From Siphonodentalium dalli (Eukaryota; Mollusca; Scaphopoda; Gadilida; Siphonodentaliidae), in assembly GCA_032622095.1 (NCBI GenBank), contig CP136065.1:68789675-68853674 (forward strand): a DNA stretch of 64,000 bases. The letters run 5' to 3'. Below are positions 43,351 to 55,013 of the stretch, one piece after another. Positions within the stretch are counted from its first letter, which is position 1. Every line of letters starts with the position of its first letter. Position numbers and translations under genes: made by a program. The notes below the pieces were generated by a model. It was not told the origin of the DNA. It saw only the letters and a program-made list of their open reading frames with translations, and searched no databases.

Positions 43351-43474
43351 TATATTATCTATTCGTCTGACTTTCATCTGCTAATTTATCCTGAACACCC
43401 CTCCTAATGAATAATAGACTAACCCTATGTATCATTTTATAACTGATGGGAGAATCCATTCAGTAAATAAAGGG

Positions 43475-43737
43475 TTAACCCTTTATGACGGGAGCTGCGC
43501 TGGTGCAGCATTAAAGACCATGTGCTAGTGCATCATCTCATATATGCAAGTCTCCCATAGGGAACCTTGCATATATAAGAGAATGCACTGGCTTACAACG
43601 TCAGGGTAAATATAGTTAGGCCAATATATTCTCTTATATATGAGGGAGCTCCCTTTGGGAGACTCGCATATATAAGAGAATACATTGGCACAGGGTTTTC
43701 GTAAAATTTCAGGAAGCTCCAGTCATGGAAGGGTTAA
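43475..43737 (+). mobile_element. Family A piggyBac-like MITE
   Basis: TTAA-ccctttatgacgggagct at the left (TTAA shared with the preceding D element) and gtcatggaagggttaa at the right. Hairpins at about 43528-43592 and 43617-43690 with loops tctcccatagggaac and gctccctttgggaga. Confidence 0.85.
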
Positions 43738-44465
43738 TATATAGGAGTTTTCTACGATAATAGGCATAGTGGTAAAATATTAATATAAACATGGATTCAC
43801 AGCATGGACCATTATTGAGATAATTGGTTTTATAAGGTAAGTGGTTGATGATGGTGGATACAAGCCCTTGTATAAATACTTTAATGAGCTCGTTAGCCTA
43901 CAGGAGACAGTACCCACATCAGAGGTATATATGGATCAATAAATGAGAGGCTTCTAGAAATGACAATGCCAGGCATCTTATGCCCTGCGATTAATGGCAT
44001 CAACTTTAATTGCTACCTATAATTGGAGAATATTAGCACCCAGAATAACCAGCTTCACCCAACAACAGGAATGCTTTCAGACAATGTTTAAAGTCGCCAG
44101 TCTTCACGTTAAATCCTTAGTCGTTTCTTTTAAGACTGGTATGCAGGATTATTCACTCCTATTTGTTAACTGGTATTCAGGGGTAAGGGTGCAGAGAATC
44201 TCCAACGAGTCCCCAGTTTATAGCAAAATATACAAAATGAGTCCAGTAAATTTTGCTATAAGCTGAGGATGAGATGAAGATTCTATTTATTACTTGATCC
44301 AAAATATCCATAAAATCCATAAACGTACTTAAATGGGACGAGAAACCAAAAGCGGCTTCTATAAGGCTAGCCGGAAGTTTGTCTGTGGTCTCTGCGTCAA
44401 GAAATAGTACCAGATAAATAACACACTTTGAGGTATTTAATGATTTAAATTTAATAAATATCTGT

Positions 44466-44840
44466 TTAACCCTTTACCCAACAGAACGGCCCTGTGCCAA
44501 TGCATTCTCTTATATATGCGAGTCGACCATAGGTCGCCTCGCATATATAAGAGAATGCATTGGCTTAACACATTAAAAATTATAAAATTGTTAAAGAATG
44601 TAAGAAAAAATGGTAAGAAGTGTTAAAAAAAGGCCAATGCATTCTCTTATGGTCGACTCGCATATATAAGAGAATGCATTGGCACAGGGCATAACTGTAT
44701 GTAACCATCACAATGTTGTCAATGAGCCGGTTCCAATGATATCCATATTTGTATGGTTTTATTGAGACAGACCCAAGATAATTTAGGCTGTTGAAGCTTT
44801 ATTTGGCCGGTTTTGGCCGTTTTGTTGGGTAAAGGGTTAA
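44466..44840 (+). mobile_element. Family B piggyBac-like MITE
   Basis: TTAA-ccctttacccaacagaac at the left and gttgggtaaagggttaa at the right. The first hairpin (44496-44564) is perfect. The second has lost part of its left arm (cattctcttatggtcgactc). Confidence 0.88.
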
Positions 44841-45282
44841 ACTAAATCAACAGTAGTCACAAACATTGATTTAGTGTATGCAGCATACGGAATGTAAACA
44901 AGACAAGCCGAAAGTCAAAGGTCATGTTTCCACCCAACAATACATTTCAGTACACCTGGCACTATTTCCTGTTATACAACGGTCATTGATTACGGGTATT
45001 ATAGAATGGGCTTATACAATGAAAGAAGGGTCAGATCATATAATAAAGTTAAATATTCAACTCCGCTAAACAGTTGTATCGGACCATCTAATAATCGCTT
45101 ACAATTAACAAAGTTACCAATTTATCAAAATCCTTACCTTCTTATCGCATGGCGTCAACATAATCCACTGAAATATAATTGAACTTCCACAATTGTCCTA
45201 AAATCAAGAGAAATCGAAATCCAAAACACATTAATGAGACCTTTTGTCTGACTGCGGTGAAAACAAGATACACATTCAGGCC

Positions 45283-45738
45283 TGAGTTTAGTGTACCTGT
45301 CATTTGCAGAATGAGGTCCCCAGAGGGTGAATTTGGCGACGCTATCCTTCACAGCAGGCCAGCATCACCAAATCCACCCTCTGGGGACCTCATTCTGCAA
45401 GGCTTCGATTCATATGCTATGGGAAACATAGACTCAGATTGAAGTTCCCAAATGGCGAATATTGTGATGTACACCCTTGGGAACTTCAATTATGCAATGT
45501 GTCATCTGCCAATTTGGAGATATAAAGAATCTAAACTAAAAAAGAAATAGAATCTATGTGTAGAAGTTTCTATAGACATTTGATAACAAAGAAAATTTCC
45601 AGAGAAGATGAGGCCTAAGCAGAATGAGGTCCCCAGAGGGTGAATTTATTGATGCTAGCCTGCTATATATGTGGGAGAGCGTCACTAAATTCACCCTCTG
45701 GGGACCTCATTCTGCAAATGACAGGCACACTAAACTCA
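45283..45738. mobile_element. Family H, long-core subfamily
   Basis: tttagtgtacctgtcatttg at the left and caaatgacaggcacactaaa at the right. The core differs from most H copies (aaagaaatagaatctatgtg, tagaagtttctatagacatt) and matches 53600-54045. Confidence 0.82.
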
Positions 45739-45984
45739 GGCTTGTACACATTGTGTTGACAGAAGATTGCACATTGCACATGACAATACTGATCACGGGA
45801 TCTGTGTCTGATTGGCTATAAATTCCGTCAGTAAACTGCTAATCAGTGAAAGTCAATAAATTATGTGAGAGATTCCCAGATTTTTCAGTATTTTTTTTTA
45901 GGAAAATCATGAATTTTCGTAGAAGAATACATGTAGAATTTTACAAATGCAATTTACAGTTATAAGTTACTCATTTCATGAACC

Positions 45985-46370
45985 AATTAAAGACATATTA
46001 CATACTTGTTCAGATGTGTGAAACTGATAATTCAGTATTCAGGTGCTATGCCAACTGGGGAATGTAGCATTCTACTAACATCACTGAAAATTTCAAGCAA
46101 ATCGACCATATCACTCCATAGAAAACATTGCCTGAACTACGCTAAATTGTAAATATTTACTACTCGAATTGGGACGCTTCTATCGGCGTCGGCGATAAAC
46201 TAACGAAAACGATTTCGCCATCGGCAGTCACTGCATTTAATTAATATATAAGAATGACGGTGTGTGTTATCAATTTAGACATAATATTTGTACAAATAAC
46301 TACTTTGAACAAGATTATTCTCCATCTATATTTTATCACCCTACCGCCGTGTTTCACATCACTTTAAGAG
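45985..46370 (-). repeat. Family F repeat, reverse copy
   Basis: ttaaagacatattacatact ... 'actccatagaaaacattgcc' ... tttcacatcactttaag, parallel to 21384-21745. Confidence 0.72.
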
Positions 46371-46817
46371 GATATTGTTATGTATAGTGTCTCTCTATTG
46401 TGAATAGTATTTGACCACACACATAATCTCTAGTTACTTTTATCACATAATTAGCCCCTAAACCCGGCCTCATATTTTGTAGTAAGACACACGTGTATTA
46501 TCGGCACGTGCAGTGATGTTAGAGCTTAGCGCAATGATGTTGATGTCAATGCTGGAACTCTATATTATGTTAACTGGAATACACTTTTGATTTTCGAATT
46601 GTGTTGGGTTATTTAATGTTGACTGTGAGATAAACACGGGTGATAAGGACACAAAAAAAGACACATTTAAAATGGAACTATATATATTTTTTCTTGAAGG
46701 TGTCTTTACTTCCTCTTTGGTTGTGACAAGGAAATCAATATTAACTTTTGTTTAACCCCAGACATTTCGATATCGTTTATCCTTGCTAAAATGTGATTAT
46801 GTGATAAAATGGATCTC

Positions 46818-46948
46818 AAGTTCGTTGCCATTCTATACAAAATTTATTAACCTTGTCCACTAAATTTGATTTGAGTCTCGCTAAAGCTCGGCTCAAATCA
46901 AATTTATTGCACTTGGTTAATAAATTTCGTATAGAATTGTGACTCATC
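46818..46948. mobile_element. Imperfect palindromic element
   Basis: ttctatacaaaatttattaa / ttaataaatttcgtatagaa and aaatttgatttgag / ctcaaatcaaattt pair around gctaaagc. Confidence 0.65.
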
Positions 46949-47504
46949 AGAGATCCCCAATTTATACAACTTATCAATAACAGTCATACGCCACCATCAC
47001 TTTAGACATAGTATATGTGGTGGCAACAGTAATTTAATAGCCTGGTTTATGAAGCCCTCCTCTTCAACTTTTTACTCAATATTGCTGAATATTGTAAAAA
47101 AAAAAATTTATATGGTTTATGTTCACACCATTAAAATATGAAACATGTCGTCACAGTGGTGAATATAATATGTGATGGCATAGTCTCTTTTTTGCTTTCA
47201 CTTTCTTTTCCATTTATATATTTATACTGTTTTTTTGGGAATAAATTACTCAATTTATTTTTTTAATTTGAGTAAAACTTATCGTATTAAAAAATTATTG
47301 TGAAATTCATGAACAATTCTGCTGTTTGTTAATTGTTGTGGTAATGCATAATTAATATATTTTTATTTTTTTCCCTGCCTGCATCTACTTTTGTTCATCC
47401 CAAATGATCATAAACAAGGCTATTTTATTGTTTGTGGCCTGAGGTCGGGGGTGATAGAGAACACTCTGAGACAAGAAATTTAAATTTTTGAATGCCCAGA
47501 TAAC

Positions 47505-47860
47505 ATTATACACAACATATTCCATATTATATACCATTTGAAAGAGTGTCCACCAAGTGATAGAGAATCTCAGATTCATTCCAAGACTTCCCCAATTGTC
47601 AACCCAGAATGCAGCAGAATTCAAACTAAGAGATAGAGTTATTCCCCTTCCATTGAGAATAATAGACTTTACAATACAGACCGGATCAAAATTAAGCACA
47701 GAACAAACCTTGGTACATCGACAAAACCAACATATTCCCAGTTTATTCAACTGGATCAGATGATAATATATTGTATTGGAGCTTCCTCTTTCAAATGGTA
47801 TTTAATATAGAATATGTTGTATATAATGTGATCTGGTGATTCAAAAGTTAAGTGAGCCTT
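47505..47860. mobile_element. Family E MITE, shortened copy
   Basis: From attccatattatataccatt to gatctggtgattcaaaagtt + aagtgagcc. It lacks the left tip and the segment corresponding to 51770-51832 of the full copy. Between them the two copies are about 90% alike by eye. Confidence 0.78.
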
Positions 47861-48152
47861 TAAACTATTTGGATGAAGTATATAAACACTAGATCGTTCA
47901 ACATGGCATTTATTCAACCAGTATTAATCACAATGGGGTTCGTTTCATCACATTGTACACCATATGTGATGTAGAACTGATTTGTTGCTAATATATAATA
48001 AGAGTACATCTAGGTTCAAATATATATCAGAATTCACATAGCCTTCAGAATACATGTACACCAAATCCTTATTGCTGACTGATTAGTTGTCAAAAGGCAG
48101 GTACAGTCTGAAATTCGTTGAATTTGGTATCATATATCATTGGAAGTCTCTT

Positions 48153-48279
48153 TTAACCCTTTTATGATGGGAGCTACGCTGGCACAGCATTAAAGATCAT
48201 GTGCCAGTGCATTTTCTTATATATGTGAGTCTCCCACAGGGAGAAAAATTTCAGGAAGCTCCAGTCATGGAAGGGTTAA
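48153..48279 (+). mobile_element. Family A piggyBac-like MITE, internal deletion
   Basis: TTAA-cccttttatgatgggagc at the left and gtcatggaagggttaa at the right. Half of the first hairpin is joined to the right end. Confidence 0.8.
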
Positions 48280-48665
48280 CCCTTTACCCAACAAACCGGC
48301 CAAATAAAGCTTCAACAGCCTAAAATATCTTAGGTCTGTCTCAATAGAACCATACAAATATGGATATCATTGGAACCGGCTCCTTGACCACATTGTGATA
48401 GTTACAGTTATGCCCTGTGCCAATGCATTCTCTTATATATGCGAGTCGACCATAGGTCGCCTCGCATATATAAGAGAATGCATTGGCCTAAAAAAAATCT
48501 TTTTTTAACACTTTTTACCATTTTTTCTTACATTCTTTAACAATTTTATAATTTTTAATGTGTTAAGCCAATGCATTCTCTTATATATGCGAGGCGACCT
48601 ATGGTCGACTCGCATATATAAGAGAATGCATTGGCACAGGGCCCTTCTGTTGGGTAAAGGGTTAA
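48276..48665 (-). mobile_element. Family B piggyBac-like MITE, reverse orientation
   Basis: TTAA-ccctttacccaacaaacc at the left (TTAA shared with the preceding A element) and gttgggtaaagggttaa at the right. Two hairpins (48419-48487 and 48567-48635) with inverted loops. Confidence 0.87.
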
Positions 48666-49242
48666 AAGCCAGCGATAATCTTATCAGATTTAAGTCTCTG
48701 GAACTGATTCAGATCTCATTTCTGTATCAATGGGATTACCTCCATTCCATTGGTCACATGTCAGACTGAGCACTATTTCATTGGTTATGCCACAAAAGCT
48801 CATTACAAGGTGGAATCCAGTCTCTATAACAAGCCCATAACAATTACAAACACTAATTCATGGTTGGTTATAATTAAGTTGTGAGATCGGAGGTCAATGA
48901 CATATTGACAATTTTCCCACGAATATCAAAACGAATATCAATACAGGCAACATATTCATAATTCATTATACTCATCGCAATCTAGGATACATCATCTTCG
49001 AGTTTTTATCAGTCAACGATATTTATTATGGATTATTCATTTGCTTCTTATTGTTTTATAACTTCCATTTAACACTACTACTCTCACAAACTTTTACCAT
49101 ACCAGGCATGTACTCCATATTTGGAAAGATATTTGGGAAAGATGCGTCGTCCTAGAAATAAAATATGAGTCGTGTTTCAGAGACGTCAATCTGATAAGAT
49201 TATCGTTGGATTTTAAAAAGAGACTGGGTTATTGGAAATGAG

Positions 49243-49637
49243 TTAACCCTCTCTAAAATAAAGCGTAATTGATGAGTAGTTATCCCATAGGAAATGTTCA
49301 GATAATAAGTTTAGCCCTTTATATACTATAGCATCACTGATGAGTAGTTATCACATAGAAAATGTTCAGATAATAAGTTAACCATTTCTATACTAAAGCA
49401 TCATTGAGTAGTTATCCCATAGGAAATGTTCAGATAATACGTTCAACAATTTGTAGATATTATTATCTGAACATTTCCCACCGATGAATATGCATCATTC
49501 TGCTCTTGTATTATCTTTTTTTTTCTGTCTGTCATCTGCCTTTATTACCTGAACATCCCTCCAAATGAATACTATATCATTCAAATGTATTCTATTACAA
49601 CTGACTGGGAGAATCTATTTAGTATAGAAAGGGTTAA
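49243..49637. mobile_element. Family D piggyBac-like MITE with short tandem run
   Basis: TTAA-ccctctctaaaataaagc at the left and gtatagaaagggttaa at the right. The left end block 'gagtagttatcccataggaa' + 'atgttcagataataagtt' is present about three times. Confidence 0.8.
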
Positions 49638-49693
49638 ATGACTTAGAAGGCTATGTAAGTGTAGGAAATGAACGACTGTCAATTTACATGTAA

Positions 49694-50139
49694 TGTGACC
49701 CGCCATATCAAATCCAGTCGTAAGTCGGGATTTTTTTACCCTGTGCCAATGCATTCTCTTATATATGCGAGTCGACCATAGGTCGCCTCGCATATATAAG
49801 AGAATGCATTGGCCTAACAATTTTTTATCATTTGTTTTAAATAAATGTTTCTTACAATTTTTAGGACAGAAAATAAAAAACATCCATTACCCCGCAGGGA
49901 ACCCCACACATATATAGAAGCATATAGAAGAGTGTCGTCTGCTCATGTTTGTCTGGGTGAAATTATAAAATAGTTAAAGAATACAAGAAAAAATTATTAA
50001 AATTGTAAAAAATTGTTAGGCCAATGCATTCTCTTATATATGCGAGGCGTCCTATGGTCGACTCGCATATATAAGAGAATGCATTGGCACAGGGTAAACA
50101 AATCCCGACTTACGACTGGATTTGATATGGCGGGTCACA
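49694..50139. mobile_element. Family C MITE with family B hairpins
   Basis: Ends tgtgacccgccatatcaaat and the complement atttgatatggcgggtcaca, ~45-bp inverted repeats. Inside, ccctgtgccaatgcattctc begins a 69-bp hairpin like that of family B (49746-49814), and another (50020-50088) has the inverted loop. The middle differs from B (tgtttcttacaatttttagg, cgtctgctcatgtttgtctg). Confidence 0.87.
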
Positions 50140-50514
50140 TATGTGATAATGCGTATTTCATATACAATGTAGCACTAATGAACATTTCGTTCAGCACTTT
50201 GCACTCTTTGTAATTGCATTGATTAATTAGTGCCCTGTACATATTTATGCATTGAAACACAAGTGCATTTCATTTATTTTAAATACTGGTAGAGAGTTTG
50301 ATGCCGATAATGAAATGATAGAACAGTAGTCATATGAGTGGTTTGAAATTGATATTTTTAATATCATTATTAATATCAATATTATCAACTATATATGCAA
50401 GGTTGCATACCCAGGTTCCCAAAATTGTGATGTTACCCAGGTTAAAAACATTTTATGTATAGCAACCATTCATTTTTTTTTTCGATCAAAATGACCACAT
50501 CAGGTACTATAATT

Positions 50515-50775
50515 TATTTATGCTTTCATGACGGGAGCTGCGCTGGTTTAGCATTAAATATCCTGTTCCAGTGCATGCTCTTGTATATGCAAGTCTCCCA
50601 TAAGAAGAATGTACTACTAGTAGCTTAGAAGGTCAAGGTAAATATTCTTAGGCCAATGCATTCTCTTATATATGTGAGGCGTGAGGCTCCCTATGGGAGA
50701 CTTGCATATATAAGATAATGCATTTGCACAGTTTATTCAAAAAATTTCAGGGAGCTCCAGTCCTGAAAGGGTTAA
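50515..50775 (+). mobile_element. Family A piggyBac-like MITE, decayed
   Basis: Left end without TTAA (gctttcatgacgggagctg), right end gtcctgaaagggttaa. The first hairpin has lost its right arm. Confidence 0.75.
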
Positions 50776-51067
50776 TTACATGTTTACTCAATTAGGTGCT
50801 GTAACTTGCCAAAACTAAATAAAATTTCCCTCAGTCACTTTTAAATCATGTTATTATTGTAAGATTTCCTAAGCTTGGGTAACTTTATCATAATGTCAGG
50901 AACCTGGGCAACCGGTGAGAGTGACCAATTCAGCCTAACTTGGAATGGTTAAAATACAAGCTGTGTTGGATGCTTTTAAAAGCAGTTAAAAATAACTGGA
51001 CATATACATCCCTCTCTTACCTTAGGCTCTGTTCAGATGACACGGGAGGTTCATGAGACCACTAAGG

Positions 51068-51165
51068 AGTTAACACTTTCATGATGGGAGCTGCACTGCT
51101 GCAGTATTAAAAATCCTGTGCCAGTGCATTCTCTTATATATGCAAGTCTTCCATAGGGAGCTGAG
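51068..51165 (+). mobile_element. Family A left-end fragment
   Basis: TTAA-cactttcatgatgggagc to agtcttccatagggagct, then unrelated sequence. Confidence 0.75.
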
Positions 51166-51451
51166 ATGAGGGAGGTAGGCTATTTATTTTGATTTAGTTT
51201 ATCAAAAAACAAAAAATTATTTTCATTGTTAAAATCAAATATTTCTAACAGAAAATAATGAAAAAATGTTTGACGAGGCTTTTTAAAAGAAAATTTCAGT
51301 GACGAGGGAGGTTTTTTATGTCTTAGGCTTAATCAATTATTAACCAATCAGAATATTCAACTTGAATTACATGTAGTCATAGAAGATGATGTGATGTGAA
51401 GAGAAGATAATTGTGGTATATGTGAAAGAGAAAATATTATGATCATTATGA

Positions 51452-51713
51452 TTAACCCTTTCATGACTGGAGCTTCTTCAATTTTATCTAAAACCTTGTG
51501 CCAATACATTCTCTTATATATGTGAGTTGCCCATAGGGTGCCTCACAGATATAAGAGAATGCATTGGACTAACAATATTTACCCTGATCTTGTAAGCCAG
51601 TGCATTCTCTTATATAAGCGAGGCTCCTTATGGGAGGCTTGCATATAAAAGAGAATACATTGGAACATGGTATTTAATGCTGCACCAGCGCAGCTCCCAT
51701 CATGAAAGGGTTA
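51452..51713 (-). mobile_element. Family A piggyBac-like MITE, reverse orientation
   Basis: TTAA-ccctttcatgactggagc at the left and cagctcccatcatgaaaggg + tta at the right. Two hairpins (loops ttgcccatagggtgc and gctccttatgggagg). It abuts the family E element with 1 base between. Confidence 0.82.
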
Positions 51714-51714
51714 C

Positions 51715-52141
51715 AGGCCCACTTAATTTTCGAATCACCATATTCCATATTATATACCATTTGGAAGAGGCACCAAAAATATAAAATATTCCACCAGAAT
51801 TCCACCGGAACAGCTGTGGCATTGGAGGGGTGTCCACCAAGTGATAGAAATTCTTAGATTCATTCCAAGACTTCCCCCCGTTGTCATCCCAGAATGCATC
51901 ATAAATCAAACTAAGAGATAGAGTTATTCCCCTTCCATTGAGAATAATATACTTCACAGTAGAGTCCGGATCAAAATTAAGCACAGAACACAACTCGGTA
52001 CCTCTACAAAAACATGTTCCCAGTTAATTTGACCGGATCAGTTGAAAATACAATGTTTTGGAGCTTCCTCTTTCAAATGATATATAATATGGAATGTGTT
52101 ATATATACTGAGATCTGGTGATTCGAAAATTAAGTGGACCT
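51715..52141. mobile_element. Family E MITE, complete copy (427 bp)
   Basis: Inverted ends aggcccacttaattttcgaa + tcacca and tggtgattcgaaaattaagt + ggacct, with a subterminal ccatattatataccattt / aaatgatatataatatgg pair. The - strand carries a frame that is kept open in both copies (see findings). Confidence 0.82.
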
Positions 52142-52332
52142 TTATATTGGAAGGAACTTGAAGGCTGATTTTGTGAATTGATTAGATGCTCTGGGAAAAT
52201 CATCTAACCAATAGATGTCTCAATAAAAACAAAAGCAAAATATGTTTTACCAGAAAATAATACTCCTGTTAAGTCAAATTTTGTTTACGGACTTCTCAAC
52301 TTATCATATCGTCAATGGAGAACACAATATAT

Positions 52333-52789
52333 GTGACCCGCCATATCAAATCCAGTCGGAAGTCGGGATTTTTTTACCCTGTGCCAATGCATTCTCTTAT
52401 ATATGCGAGTCGACCATAGGTCGCCTCGCATATATAAGAGAATGCATTGGTCTAACATTTTTTTATCATGTTTTTTAAATAAATGTTTCTTACAATTTTT
52501 AGGACATAAAATAAAAAAACATCCATTACCCTGCAGGGAGCCCCACACATATATAGAAGCACATAGAAGAGTGTCGTCTGCTCATGTTTGTCTGGGGCTC
52601 TGTATGGGTGAAATTATAAAATTGTTAAAGAATACAAGAACAAATTATTAAACTTGTAAAACATTGTTAGGCCAATGCATTCTCGTATATATGCGAGGCG
52701 ACCTATGGTCGACTCGCATATATAAGAGAATGCATTGGCACAGGGTAAAAAAATCCTGACTTCCGACTGGATTTGATATGGCGGGTCAC
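52333..52789. mobile_element. Family C MITE with family B hairpins
   Basis: gtgacccgccatatcaaatc ... gatttgatatggcgggtcac, flanked by ATAT on both sides (52329-52332 and 52790-52793). Hairpins at 52385-52453 and 52671-52739 with mutually inverted loops. Confidence 0.87.
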
Positions 52790-52999
52790 ATATTGCCAAT
52801 ACATTTCCCTTCCACCCTTCTTCAGATTGTCCTAAACATGGCAGACATCACTTGGTGACATGGAAATGACAAGAAGAAAATTACAACATGCTGGGGTCGT
52901 GTACATCTTTATAGAGAGGTAGATGTAATTGGGCAGTATGTTCTTCCAACAGGAATATTTCCACTCACACATGCACTCATGCTGTGGAACCAAGCCTTG

Positions 53000-53137
53000 A
53001 AATAGTGTGCCTGTCATTTGCAGAATGAGGTCCCCAGGGGGTGAATTTAGTGATGCTACCCCGCATAGCGGGCTAGCATCACCAAATTCACCCTCTGGGG
53101 ACCTCATTCTGCTTACACACTATTTCAAGGCTTGTGT
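53000..53137. mobile_element. Family H, single hairpin form
   Basis: gaaatagtgtgcctgtcatt ... one complete hairpin (gaggtccccagggggtgaat / attcaccctctggggacctc) ... acacactatttcaaggcttg. Core and second hairpin are absent, as if the two halves had collapsed into one. Confidence 0.8.
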
Positions 53138-53271
53138 GGAACATGAATGCATGGCATTGGTTGGTCATAATTACGTCACATTAAATTGCATGCAGACTCC
53201 TACTTGCTTTCATATTGTGTAGATGCAACGAGCTATGAGAATAACGTTGGAAATGGGTGCTAAATGCTCTT

Positions 53272-53400
53272 TTAACCCTTTCAGTGCCAGGTCCGATTTT
53301 TGTATCAACCCATATACCCTGTGCCAATGCATTCTCTTATATATGCGAGTCGACCATAGGTCGCCTAGCATATATAAGAGAATGCATTGGCCTAACAATT
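53272..53400. mobile_element. 69-bp hairpin with another piggyBac-like end
   Basis: TTAA-ccctttcagtgccaggtc followed by accctgtgccaatgcattct and one complete hairpin (53326-53394). The right part is replaced by the family T half. Confidence 0.75.
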
Positions 53401-53515
53401 TTTCTCTGAGAGCTTTCAGATGAATGGCAACAAGCCATATTTCCGACTAAATCCTGAAAAATTACCCATAATTCTGCTGTGGTTAAGGAGTCGATTATTT
53501 AGGGCATTACTGTAC
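53401..53515. mobile_element. Family T MITE, right half
   Basis: ctctgagagctttcagatga ... ggttaaggagtcgattattt + agggcattactg. The left half is missing at the junction with the hairpin fragment. Confidence 0.82.
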
Positions 53516-53599
53516 ATCATAACTGTTTTAGCCCAGACACATGTTGTCCCCATAATTTAGCTGATACCACAATAGTAATATGGTAAAAGTGCAAGCCTG

Positions 53600-54045
53600 A
53601 GTTTAGTCTGCCTGTCAATTGCTGAATGAGGTCCTCATAGGGTGAATTTAGTGACGCTATCCCACATAGCAGGCTAGCATCACTAAATTCAACCTCTGGG
53701 AACTTCATTCTGCATGGCCTCATCTGCTATGGGAGACATAAACTCAGATTGAAGTTCCATTTATATTGTGATGTCCACCCATTGTGAACCTTGATTATTC
53801 AAGGTGTCATCTGCCAATTTGGGGATATAGAGAAACTAAATTAAAAAAGATATAGAATCTATGTGAAGAAGTTTCTATTGAAATTAGATAATACAGAAAC
53901 TTTCCAGAGAAGATGAGGCCTAAGAACAATGAGGTCCCCAGAGGGTGAATTTAGTGATGCTAGCCCGCTATGCAGGATAGTGTCACTAAATTCACCATCT
54001 GGGGACCTCATTCTGCAAATGACAGGCACGATAAACTCAGGCTTG
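53600..54045. mobile_element. Family H, long-core subfamily
   Basis: gagtttagtctgcctgtcaa ... gcaaatgacaggcacgataa, with the same core as 45283-45738. Confidence 0.82.
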
Positions 54046-54684
54046 TCACATTGTGACACAGGCGTGGACTAGCACCTGCCTGTTGTCAAGAGATTAGCTG
54101 GCTTCAGATAATATTCTTTGATTAAACAATGATGCATATTAAGCTGACTGGGGATTAAGATAGAGCATTTTTCAGCTATGTTTTTTGTGAGAATCTTCAC
54201 ATAGGTTATTTCTCAGAATCTGGCTCCAGTAGCAGTCAAGAAACCAGTGCATCTAGCTGACTTGAAAACAAAGTAGGTGAAGTTTGATTAGATACCTGTA
54301 GAACTAAAGTCAAATATACTGCTAAAGAGACATCAGAGAATAGGACAGGTAATTTATTTAAACTGGCTAAGTTTTCTGAAAAACGCCACTGAATTTCTGC
54401 AGCATCATTAACTCTATATGTTGTTTAGTGTGACAGGATATTTTGAGAATAGCATACATGTAATACATGTATGTTGTTCAATGTCCAACCAAATGATATC
54501 AGAACTTCCTTGGTCAAAATTTTGCTGAAGACTTACATCTTACATCAAACGCATATTAATTAGGGTTTTAGTTCTGTTTTGATCAAATCTGGCCCATACA
54601 AAAAACACTATGTCAAAATATAATATGAATGACTTCATTAATTGATAGTATTAAATGTAAAAAAAATGTATTTGATTTACTTTT

Positions 54685-54892
54685 ACAAATTAGGGGATAA
54701 AAAAGCTGAACAAAAGGGGAAAAAGTATCTTAAAACAATGTTAATTTGAGACAAAAGATGAGGCCTAAGTAGGATGATGTCCCCAGAGGATGAATTTAGT
54801 GATGCTAGCCCACTGGATGGCGTCACTAAATTCACCCTCTGGTGACCTTATTCTTCAAATGTCAAACACACTATTTCCAGACTTGAGAAAGA
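54685..54892. mobile_element. Family H right half
   Basis: acaaattaggggataaaaaa ... gatgtccccagaggatgaat ... caaatgtcaaacacactatt. It ends about 120 bases from the ATG13 stop codon. Confidence 0.75.
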
Positions 54893-55013
54893 TGAGTATA
54901 TGTATTTTTCATCAGATTTTGAACCAAATTTCCCAAACAAATGTACATGCATTTCCCATGGAATGTTGAATGAATGAGTCCAGTTTATGATATGGTATCA
55001 GAAGGCACATACA

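Larger units (their letters stand above)
42401..43478. mobile_element. Family D piggyBac-like element with internal tandem expansion and a T insertion
   Basis: TTAA-ccctttctatactaaatg at the left and cagtaaataaagggttaa at the right. The interior holds about six 68-bp tandem units (42560-43030) and a complete family T insertion at 43138-43350. Its right-end TTAA is shared with the family A element that follows. Confidence 0.82.
27062..55013. other. Intergenic region between convergent PGAP2 and ATG13
   Basis: These 28 kb lie between the two stop codons, and no host exon could be supported in them. Repeats make up a large share and are listed separately. Stretches in which I see nothing recognisable are 27430-28300, 28990-29690, 30570-31370, 32500-33085, 34050-34450, 34611-35185, 36765-37385, 37851-38520, 39360-39965, 41855-42400, 43738-44465, 44841-45280, 46375-46815, 46950-47500, 47865-48150, 48666-49240, 50140-50515, 50776-51065, 51166-51450, 52145-52330 and 54046-54685. 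Confidence 0.7.

Noticed and set aside
47385-47750. 121-residue minus strand frame as a host gene
   Set aside because: Most of it lies in the shortened family E MITE, with a matching frame in the second copy. Reported as a transposon observation and not as a gene.
49100-49155. Possible short exon 'MYSIFGKIFGKDASS' after an AG at 49104
   Set aside because: Only about 15 residues followed by a stop, with no neighbouring exon and no firm family match.
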